Shown one piece after another: positions 33,320 to 40,490 of a stretch of DNA of 64,000 bases. Position numbers and translations under genes: made by a program. The stretch is taken from assembly GCA_017302015.1 (NCBI GenBank), contig JAFLEE010000002.1, forward strand, positions 4,301 through 68,300, written 5' to 3'. The first letter of the stretch is position 1, and each line of letters begins with the position of its first letter. The notes beneath the pieces were generated by a model that was not told the origin of the DNA, did no database searches, and was given only the letters and a program-made list of their open reading frames with translations. Origin of the DNA: Spirochaetota bacterium (GTDB taxonomy: Bacteria; Spirochaetota; UBA12135; COTS27; JAFLEE01).

Positions 33320-33383
33320 ACTGATGTTGCCGCCCATGGGATAATTTGCCATCGTGGCGGACCTCCTTGCCGTTTCCTGTTCC

Positions 33384-33767
33384 ATGAAGAACTTGGTCAA
33401 ATTCCCCGCATGGCGGGCGCTATCCGCGGTTTTGGCGGTGATGGCGTTCGTGGGCGGGGCCCCAGCTCAAAATCCGCTGCTTCCGGCGCCTCCCGAAGCG
33501 CGCGGGGCCTTGGATCCGCTGACGATCCTAGCGGAAGGGGTGGTGCGCGCCTATCAAGCATCCCCGAAGAAGCCTTCGAGCATCGGACGCTGCCCCTTTA
33601 GCCCCTCCTGCTCGCATTACGCCATGGAGGCGATCCATCGCCACGGTCCCCTGGCCGCGGCCCTCCTCACCGCCGACCGGCTCTTCTTCCGCGAGCACCA
33701 GGCTTTGGACGCCCAATACCTGAAGGTCCCCACGGAAACGGGGATCCGGTTCCTCGACCTCCCCTAA
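33384..33767 (+). CDS. yidD: Secreted YidD-like protein
   Basis: A 127-residue protein. Residues about 55-105 match the YidD (UPF0161) core: VVRAYQASPKKPSSIGRCPFSPSCSHYAMEAIHRHGPLAAALLTADRLFF, with the conserved Cys pair of RC-x-F-x-PSCS and the Y-A-x-E-A-I-x-x-H-G motif. Ordinary YidD is about 75-85 residues, cytoplasmic and near rnpA-yidC; here a signal peptide or anchor (ALSAVLAVMAFVGGAPA) precedes it and it sits 3 nt before an MMPL-type transporter gene. Its role may therefore differ from the usual assistance in membrane-protein insertion. ATG 33384 preferred over GTG 33354. Confidence 0.75.
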   Translation: MKNLVKFPAWRALSAVLAVMAFVGGAPAQNPLLPAPPEARGALDPLTILAEGVVRAYQASPKKPSSIGRCPFSPSCSHYAMEAIHRHGPLAAALLTADRLFFREHQALDAQYLKVPTETGIRFLDLP

Positions 33768-33770
33768 ACT

Positions 33771-36026
33771 ATGTTCAAGTTCTTCACGCGTCTCGCCGTA
33801 GCTCATCCCCTGGCGGTCCTCGTCTTTTGGAGCCTGGCCTTCCTGGCCCTGCTCACCCCCGCTCTCAACGTCCAGAACGTCCTCAAGGGGGGCGGTTTCG
33901 ACGCGGAGAAGCAGGAGTACTTCAAGGCCAGCCAGGAAATCGCATCCCTCTTCGGCGGCTTCCAGAGCGAACTCGTGATCGTCTTCGACATCCCCGAGGG
34001 AGCGGGCAACGAGGTCTTCGGGAAGGTGGAGGAGGCCGTCTCTCCCCTTCGGCGGGAGAGCGACGTCGCCCGGGTGATGACCTACGGCAGTTCTTTCGAC
34101 CCCCGCTTCGTCAGCGCGGACCGCCGCCACACCCTCGCCATCGTGGGCTTCCACTTGAGCGAGTTCGTCCTCCAGCAGCGCTTGCCCGAGTTGCGGGAGA
34201 AGATCCACGCCAAGGGCCTCAAATGGGGGATGACCGGGGCCGCCGCCTTCAATGAGGCCCTCACCGAGTATTCCCGCCGCGACGCGGTGCGGGGGGAACT
34301 CTTCGCCATTCCCCTCGTGCTCCTCGTGCTCCTGTGGCTCTTCCGCAGTTTCCCCGCCGCCCTCCTCCCCATCGCCATGGCGGCCGTGTCCATCGTCACC
34401 ACTCTCGGCCTCACCTGGTTCTTGGGGAAGGCCGCCGACCTCTCGCTCTTCGTGCTCAACGTCGCCTCGCTCCTGGGCATCGGCTTGGCCATCGACTACT
34501 CGCTCCTCATCGTCTCGCGCTACCGCGAGGAGTATGCCCTCGCCCGGGGCGCCGGGAAGGAGGGCGGCGAGGCGGCCGACCTGGCCATCCATTACACCCT
34601 CGACACCGCCGGGCGGGCGGTCTTCTTCAGCGCCCTCACCGTGCTCGTCGGCCTCTCGGCCATGACGCTCTTCGGCTTCATGTTCATGACCTCCATCGGC
34701 GTCGGCGGGATGCTGGTGGTGGCGCTCTCCCTGGTGACGTCCCTCACCCTCCTCCCGGCCTGCTTGAAACTCCTCGGGCCCGCCCTCGAGCGTTGGCGGC
34801 TGCCGGGGCGCCCGGCGGACCGCGACGCCGAGAACTCTCCGGGGCTTTGGGCGCGCCTGACGATGTTCGTCCTGCGCCGCCCCCTGGCGACCCTGGTGGT
34901 CATCCTGGGCCTCCTCCTCTACCTCGGCTCCCCCGCCCTCCATATGCGCCTGGGGACCTCCAACGCCGAGATCCTCCCCGTCTCCAGCGCGCCGCGCAAG
35001 ACCTACGACCTCGTGGAGAGGCAATTCGACCTCACCCCGAAATCCGGCGACCTCCAGATCCTGGTGGAGCCCCTGGGCGGGGCGACGGATGACCCGACGA
35101 ACCTCGCCTCCATGCACGCCTTCGCCGCGGACCTCCTGCGCCGGGAGGCGGTCTCCAATCTCCTCTCGCCGGTCAATCTGGGCGGGCCGATGGAATTAGA
35201 CCGGCTCCAGGGCCTATTCGCCCTGCGCAAAGCGATGCCGGGGGCCATCGATCCCATGCTCTCCGCCGGCCTCGATTCCCTATTGCGGACGAACGCCGCC
35301 CTCTTTCGGGTGCGTACGAAGTACGCGGTCGGGCAAAAAGACGGGGAGGCACTCGTGCAAGACCTCCGGGATCACCCGCCCGCGGGCCTTCGGATTAAGG
35401 TCACCGGGGAGATCCCTCGGCTCATGGATTTCAGCCGGGGCCTCTACGCCCGGTTCCCCCTGGCGGCCGCCTGGATCATCGGGTTCACCCTGCTCCTCAT
35501 GCTCCCCATGTTCCGCTCGGTCTGGCTGCCCCTCAAATCGGTCCTGGCGACCATCCTCTCTCTCGTCGCCACCTTCGGCATCGTCGTGTGGGTCTTCCAA
35601 GACGCCCATTTCCAGGACCTCCTCGGCTTCACTTCCCCCACCTATACCGAGGCCGTCCTCCCGGCCGTCCTCTTTTCGGTGCTCTTCGGGCTCTCCATGG
35701 ACTACGAGGTCTTCCTCCTGGCGAGGATCCGGGAGGCTTGGAAAGAGACCGGGGATAACGACCGGGCCGTGGTCCTGGGGGTCGCCCGCACCACCGGCCT
35801 CATCACCGGGGCGGCGCTCTGCATGATCCTCGTCGCCTGCGGCTTCGCCCTGGCCCATATCCTGCCGGTGAAGGTCATCGGGGTCGGCATCGCCGTGGCC
35901 GTGGCGGTGGATGCCACCATCGTGCGGGGGCTCCTCGTGCCGTCGGTGATGAAACTCCTCGGGGAGTGGAATTGGTGGATCCCGGCCTGGCTCGAGCGCA
36001 TCCTTCCGGATTGGAAGGGGCATTAG
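33771..36026 (+). CDS. MMPL-family RND transporter
   Basis: A 751-residue membrane protein with two repeats, each a helix, a large extracytoplasmic loop and five more helices. The key motifs are LLGIGLAIDYSLLIVSRYREE (first repeat) and VLFGLSMDYEVFLLARIREA plus AVAVDATIVRGLLVPSVMKLLGEWNWWIPAWLE (second repeat), typical of MmpL exporters of lipids or lipid-linked compounds. Start ATG 33771 lies 3 nt after the YidD-like stop, so both are one transcription unit. The cargo is unknown. Confidence 0.93.
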   Translation: MFKFFTRLAVAHPLAVLVFWSLAFLALLTPALNVQNVLKGGGFDAEKQEYFKASQEIASLFGGFQSELVIVFDIPEGAGNEVFGKVEEAVSPLRRESDVARVMTYGSSFDPRFVSADRRHTLAIVGFHLSEFVLQQRLPELREKIHAKGLKWGMTGAAAFNEALTEYSRRDAVRGELFAIPLVLLVLLWLFRSFPAALLPIAMAAVSIVTTLGLTWFLGKAADLSLFVLNVASLLGIGLAIDYSLLIVSRYREEYALARGAGKEGGEAADLAIHYTLDTAGRAVFFSALTVLVGLSAMTLFGFMFMTSIGVGGMLVVALSLVTSLTLLPACLKLLGPALERWRLPGRPADRDAENSPGLWARLTMFVLRRPLATLVVILGLLLYLGSPALHMRLGTSNAEILPVSSAPRKTYDLVERQFDLTPKSGDLQILVEPLGGATDDPTNLASMHAFAADLLRREAVSNLLSPVNLGGPMELDRLQGLFALRKAMPGAIDPMLSAGLDSLLRTNAALFRVRTKYAVGQKDGEALVQDLRDHPPAGLRIKVTGEIPRLMDFSRGLYARFPLAAAWIIGFTLLLMLPMFRSVWLPLKSVLATILSLVATFGIVVWVFQDAHFQDLLGFTSPTYTEAVLPAVLFSVLFGLSMDYEVFLLARIREAWKETGDNDRAVVLGVARTTGLITGAALCMILVACGFALAHILPVKVIGVGIAVAVAVDATIVRGLLVPSVMKLLGEWNWWIPAWLERILPDWKGH

Positions 36027-36043
36027 GGACCGGGGCGCGCGCC

Positions 36044-36988
36044 TTGGACCGAGACGGCCTCTTCCGGTCCCACCCCTTCCTGAAACCGGACCACCAGGAG
36101 CACCTGGTCGTCTGCGGGGATGACCTCGATGCCCTCCTGTCCGCCGCCCTGTTCCTTCGCCACCATCCCCGCGCCCGGATCGCCGGATTCTATTCGGGTT
36201 TCCGGGACTTGCTCCTCATGCCCGAGGCCGCCGGCGACCTGGAGCGCACCGTCTGGATCGATCTCGACATCTCCCATCCCGCCTGCCCCTCCCTCGGCCA
36301 CCATGTGCTGAAAGCCCGTAGAGACGACGTCTTTACGGGCCATGGGACGTCACTGAACCTGAATACCCTGCGCGGGGTCGATATGGCCCATTTTAGGGAC
36401 AAGTACCCCCTCGGGACGGTGCATTTCCTGGCGGCCCTCTATGAAGAGCCGATCCCCGAGGGGAGCGGGATGGAGGGGCTCCTGTGGCTCGCGGACTCGG
36501 CCTTCATCAGCGGCCAGTCCCACCAGTACCGGGAGAATATGGGCCGCTGGCTGGAGGAGGTCTTGGTCCATCCCGATCTCCGCCGCGCCTTCGACCGGTT
36601 GGATGAGCCGGCCTTCGAGGAGGGGATGGGAGGCTTGATGGACGGCCTGCGGCGCTCCGGCTTCCGCGGGGGGCGGGTGCAATCCCGCTCCTACCACCGT
36701 GCCCTGGGGGGGTTCTCCATCAAGGTGAAACCGACCGATCTGGGCGGCTTCGCCCGCCTCTCGGGGATGGTCGCCGAGTTCACAGGCTGGCCCGATCTCG
36801 CGGGGAGGGTTCTTCGGGGCGAGGCGATCCACAGCCGGGGGCGGCGGCGGCGGGAATCCATGGCCACGGTCCTGGGCGGGCGAAGCCTGGGCGAGTTCCT
36901 GGGGGCGGAAGGGGTGTTCTCTTACGCCCTCCCCGGCCTCGGAGAGATGAATTACACCACGGGGATCCACCCGGAAAAGCGAGGGTGA
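36044..36988 (+). CDS. Uncharacterised protein, weakly DHH phosphoesterase-like
   Basis: A protein of about 314 residues. VVCGDDLDALLSAALFLRHHPRARIAGFYSGF and TVWIDLDISHPACPSLGHHVL recall the acidic motifs and HH pair of DHH-type phosphoesterases, and LNLNTLRGVDMAHFRDKYPLGTVHFLAALYEE is a conserved-looking block, but I cannot name a family. No ATG is available: TTG 36044 clears the MMPL stop and is used here, with GTG 35966 or 35975 and TTG 36011 as alternatives that would overlap it. It is probably co-transcribed with the MMPL gene and ends convergently. Confidence 0.6.
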   Translation: MDRDGLFRSHPFLKPDHQEHLVVCGDDLDALLSAALFLRHHPRARIAGFYSGFRDLLLMPEAAGDLERTVWIDLDISHPACPSLGHHVLKARRDDVFTGHGTSLNLNTLRGVDMAHFRDKYPLGTVHFLAALYEEPIPEGSGMEGLLWLADSAFISGQSHQYRENMGRWLEEVLVHPDLRRAFDRLDEPAFEEGMGGLMDGLRRSGFRGGRVQSRSYHRALGGFSIKVKPTDLGGFARLSGMVAEFTGWPDLAGRVLRGEAIHSRGRRRRESMATVLGGRSLGEFLGAEGVFSYALPGLGEMNYTTGIHPEKRG

Positions 36989-37039
36989 AGTCCTCGGCGC
37001 AAGCCCGACCTGGCGGCCTTTGCGGGGGCGCCTGAACGC

Positions 37040-38920
37040 CTACTCCACTAGGTCGATACGGGTTTCCAGGCGCAGCTGATCCCGGGAGTCCACGGCTTCC
37101 ACGAGGAGGCATTGGATTTCAGGGTGGAGGACCGCATTGGGCCAAGGGACCGAGCGCACTCGAATCGGCGCATCGGCGAGGATGCGAATGCGGGCCGAGG
37201 GCCAAGCGACGACCCACTCGCGGTCATTGGTAGCCGTCGGTTTCAGGGGTTCGTGGCATCCGGTATGGAAGCGAAACCATTCATGGCCGGCCTCCTGGGT
37301 CTTGGTCAGGCGGGCCTCGTCTTCGAGGATCACCCAGCCCGAGGCCGACCACTCGATCCGCCGGATCCAATGGGCCACATCATCGTAGGCTTGCCGCCCG
37401 TCGATGAAGACCCGACCTCCCTCGGCCCCCAGGGATTCGATGCGTACGGGAACGGCCACGGCCGGCATTTCGGTGGGGAAGCGTTCGCAGCGGGCCCCCG
37501 GAGTCTGGAGGATATTGTGCCCCTTCTGGCCCCGGTAGAGGCGGTTGAAATCGGGGGTGGAGTAATCGGGGGTGCCGGCTTCCACCAAGATCGCCTCGGG
37601 ACCGCGGTAGAGCGATAGGTGCCCCCCATCGTCGTGGAGGTGGAAATCATTGCCACTGCCGCCCCGGATCCAGAGGGCCATGGCGTTTTCGTGGTCCCAG
37701 GCGCGGCGCCAGACGAGGAGTTGCTGGGCGGGGTAGAAGGCGTGGGTCGGCGTCGCCGCGGCCTCCGGGATATCCTTGGCGAGATGGAGGTAGACGAGGC
37801 TAAACCAATCTTCGGAATACCGCTCCCCCAACCAACCGCGGTGAACCGCGTGGCGCGTCTGGGGATTGCGCGTGATGAGCGAGCCGAGGAGGAGCGCGGG
37901 CCAGGGATGGCTTCCCGCGAGTCCGTGGCCGGAGTCGTAGGGGTTGACGAGGTAGGGGCCCGTGAGGCGCATCTGGGCGAACCATGAATCGAAGGCGCGC
38001 AGCATGGGCAAGTCGGCGAGGCGAGGATCCCCCGCGCGCACCATGGCATGGACGACTTCCAGGACGTCCTGCAGGGTGAAGGCGGCGTAACTATAGCCCT
38101 CGGACCAGGAGCCCCCTTCCCCCTGGGCGAGGAGGGTCTTGGCCAGGCCTAGCACGCCCAGTTCATAGGCGGGCCGAAGGGATTCGTCTCCAAGATAAAG
38201 GCAGGCATAGACTAGGCCGCACAAGGGCATGGCCCACTGGTTGGACCGGTAGGTCTGCTTTTTCACATACCACGGGATCTTCTTCTCCCAACTCTCCACG
38301 ATGAGCGCGATCTCCTGGCGCAGGTTGCGCTTCAGATCCGCCCGCAGCGGCGCCGGGACCCGGTCGCCCATGAGATCGAGGATCCGCACCAGGGCGAGGA
38401 TGCCCGCGCCGGTGGCCAACCAGACCCCGTCGCCCTCCGCGGGCAGGGGACGGTTCGGGTCGTAGGCGGTCCAGCCGCTGCGCTGGAGGGGGCGGAACTC
38501 CGCGGCCACGACGGAAAGCTGATCCAGGAGAAGCGCCTGGGAGCGGGGATCCTCCCCGAGGCGGGCGCAGAAGGCGAGGTTCATGAGGCGCGCGCCCAGG
38601 CGGTAATCGAGCCAAAGCCGCACATCGGCGTTGGCCAGGGCGAAGACCGTTTCGTGGGGCCCGGCGTTCTTCGCCCGTCCATCGAGGACCATGGGGGGAT
38701 GGATATCCGCCACGCACTGGGGCCGGTGCATGATCCCGTCGGGAAGCTGCTCCGCCGCCTTCGACCGGATGGCTTGGGTGATCCGTTGGATCTCGGGATC
38801 CGGACTGGAGAGGATGGCCTCCCAGGGGAACGGGACGTAGCGCAAGGCACCCTTCCACGGGGGCATCGCGTCCAGGTTGACTTCGATACGCTCCGTTTCG
38901 GGCGAGGCAGGGTGACCCAT
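37040..38920 (-). CDS. Heparinase II/III-like polysaccharide lyase
   Basis: A 626-residue protein with an N-terminal alpha/alpha toroid (to about residue 390) and a beta-sandwich domain. The heparinase II/III signature region is WIRGGSGNDFHLHDDGGHLSLYRGPEAILVEAGTPDY (about 412-450), where His and Asp line the metal and active sites. No signal peptide is evident, which is unusual for this fold. GAGG lies 6 nt before ATG 38920. It is third in a minus-strand operon after a DNA methylase and an HXXEE protein. A second family member lies at 43443. Confidence 0.85.
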   Translation of the reverse strand: MGHPASPETERIEVNLDAMPPWKGALRYVPFPWEAILSSPDPEIQRITQAIRSKAAEQLPDGIMHRPQCVADIHPPMVLDGRAKNAGPHETVFALANADVRLWLDYRLGARLMNLAFCARLGEDPRSQALLLDQLSVVAAEFRPLQRSGWTAYDPNRPLPAEGDGVWLATGAGILALVRILDLMGDRVPAPLRADLKRNLRQEIALIVESWEKKIPWYVKKQTYRSNQWAMPLCGLVYACLYLGDESLRPAYELGVLGLAKTLLAQGEGGSWSEGYSYAAFTLQDVLEVVHAMVRAGDPRLADLPMLRAFDSWFAQMRLTGPYLVNPYDSGHGLAGSHPWPALLLGSLITRNPQTRHAVHRGWLGERYSEDWFSLVYLHLAKDIPEAAATPTHAFYPAQQLLVWRRAWDHENAMALWIRGGSGNDFHLHDDGGHLSLYRGPEAILVEAGTPDYSTPDFNRLYRGQKGHNILQTPGARCERFPTEMPAVAVPVRIESLGAEGGRVFIDGRQAYDDVAHWIRRIEWSASGWVILEDEARLTKTQEAGHEWFRFHTGCHEPLKPTATNDREWVVAWPSARIRILADAPIRVRSVPWPNAVLHPEIQCLLVEAVDSRDQLRLETRIDLVE

Positions 38921-38926
38921 ATGGCC

Positions 38927-39388
38927 TCAGGGATTCTTGACGAGGAGGGGCCGTAGTTTCAGGAGGATCACGGGGAAGGCCATGATCCCGATGCCGCCCG
39001 ATAGGGAGACCGCCAGCGTCCACGCATCGAGGAGCCCTTGGCGGTGGGCTTGCCGGTAGAGGATGAATGCGAGGGGAAGGAAAAGGGCGACGGCGGTGAA
39101 GACCCCGGGAGAAAAGCGCCGCTTGACGAGGAGGGGCGCGAGGTGGAAGAAGACCGCGTTGATCGCCGCCAAGGCGGGGAACATCAGGCTGAGGGCCGGC
39201 ACGTTCCAACCAATCATGGAGAAACAGACGCCTCCGACGATGACGGCGGCGTTGACCACGTAGAATTGGGGCCAATCCACGGGAAAGCCCAGGGTGTCCC
39301 GGGCCCACCCGCGCCAGTCGAGGGTGTATTCCTCGAGCACATGGGCGGCGTAGGCTGCGGTGAGCATCCAGAAAAAGGAATGGTCCAT
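38927..39388 (-). CDS. HXXEE-domain membrane protein
   Basis: A 153-residue protein with four hydrophobic segments and the AHVLEEYTLDW motif near the N-terminus that gives the HXXEE family its name; a second conserved feature, NAAVIVGG, follows. Function of the family is unknown; buried His and Glu suggest metal binding. AGGAGGG precedes ATG 39388. It lies 9 nt after the methylase gene and 6 nt before the heparinase-like gene. Confidence 0.8.
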   Translation of the reverse strand: MDHSFFWMLTAAYAAHVLEEYTLDWRGWARDTLGFPVDWPQFYVVNAAVIVGGVCFSMIGWNVPALSLMFPALAAINAVFFHLAPLLVKRRFSPGVFTAVALFLPLAFILYRQAHRQGLLDAWTLAVSLSGGIGIMAFPVILLKLRPLLVKNP

Positions 39389-39397
39389 CGTTCCCTC

Positions 39398-40384
39398 CTA
39401 GTCGGCGTCGTGTTTTTTCGCGGGCGCTTCCAACGAGTTCATGATGGCGAAACGGCCCCGGCCGAACTCCTCCCCGAGGGCTTGGATGGCGGCGCGCTTG
39501 GTCAGGCCCGCCTTCCGGTGGGAGGAGAAGCGGGCGTGGAGTTCCCGCCGTTCCCGGGGGCTCCAAGGGCGGTGCTGGTTCGGGGGGGCGTCGGGGTTGG
39601 GGGTCCGAAGCCCGGCGAGGAGGGAACCGGGCTTCACGCGTTCGAGGGCTTCCAGCCCGCTGCGGTAGGCCTTGGGGTTGAGTTCGAAGCCGCAGCCCTC
39701 CCGTCCCATCCCCCGGGCCACGCGCAGGGTGGTGAATCCGCCCAGGAAGAAATCGCAGACGCGGTCGCCGGGGCGGCTGGAGTATTGGATCATCTTGACG
39801 AGGAGTTCCTGGGGGAGTTCGTTCTTGTTCTTCACTTGGCCCGGCTTGTAGACGCGGGGGATCTCCCAAACGTCCTCCAAATCCCTGTAGAGGAGCGATC
39901 GGCCCCGCTCATCGCGTTCTTGGGGTCCGAAGCGGTCGTGTGTATTGAAGACGGGTTTTCCCCCGGGCTTGGTACCATAGAGGATGTGGTAATGCGAAGT
40001 GACGTACTTCAGGCGGGTGTTGACGCCGAAATGGTATTTCCAGACGAGGTGGTTGACCAGGGTCAGGGGCGTTTCGTGGAGGGCGTCGAGCACTTCCCGG
40101 AGGCGCGTCCAACCCGAGACGATGTAGAAGGATCCCCCCGGGCGCAGCACGCGGGAGGCTTGGGCGAGCCAGGCGCGGGTGAAGGGGGCATACTGGGCCG
40201 CGTCGACCTCCACGTAGCCGTCGACGACGAAGGATTCGTCCCGGTGGTAATGGGCGTGGAGCTTGTCGCCCCCGATGCCGTAGGGCGGGTCGGTGATGAA
40301 GAGGTCGACGCTGCCGTCTTCGAGGCGCTCGGGGGCCCCGCGCACGCAATCCTGGTTCCAGGTGAGGATCTGGGGGCGGGCCAT
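39398..40384 (-). CDS. Site-specific DNA methyltransferase (DPPY type)
   Basis: A 328-residue beta-class amino-methyltransferase: motif IV is LFITDPPYGIGGDKLHAHYH (about 32-50), then LRPGGSFYIVSGW, and motif I near the C-terminal side is RVCDFFLGGFTTLRVARGMGREGCGFELN, in the order typical of N6-adenine or N4-cytosine beta-class enzymes. A basic C-terminal region of about 70 residues (SPRERRELHARFSSHRKAGLTKRAAIQALGEEFGRG) looks like a helix-turn-helix. ATG 40384 lacks a Shine-Dalgarno; TTGCCC-N17-GAAAAT upstream would give a leaderless mRNA. It diverges from the SNF2 helicase gene. Confidence 0.88.
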   Translation of the reverse strand: MARPQILTWNQDCVRGAPERLEDGSVDLFITDPPYGIGGDKLHAHYHRDESFVVDGYVEVDAAQYAPFTRAWLAQASRVLRPGGSFYIVSGWTRLREVLDALHETPLTLVNHLVWKYHFGVNTRLKYVTSHYHILYGTKPGGKPVFNTHDRFGPQERDERGRSLLYRDLEDVWEIPRVYKPGQVKNKNELPQELLVKMIQYSSRPGDRVCDFFLGGFTTLRVARGMGREGCGFELNPKAYRSGLEALERVKPGSLLAGLRTPNPDAPPNQHRPWSPRERRELHARFSSHRKAGLTKRAAIQALGEEFGRGRFAIMNSLEAPAKKHDAD

Positions 40385-40449
40385 GGGTGCGTTATTTTCG
40401 GTTCTGGGGCCGGAAAGGGCAACGGAGGGCTTTGGGCGCGCCGCGCGGC

Positions 40450-40479
40450 TTGAAGCCGTAAATTCCGGGATGCTATGAT
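40450..40479 (+). promoter_or_regulatory. Promoter of the SNF2 helicase gene
   Basis: TTGAAG (40450-40455), 18-nt spacer, TATGAT (40474-40479). The ATG at 40491 lies 11 nt after the -10 box with no ribosome site, so the leader would be only a few nucleotides. Confidence 0.6.
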
Positions 40480-40490
40480 GCCCCAAGCAC

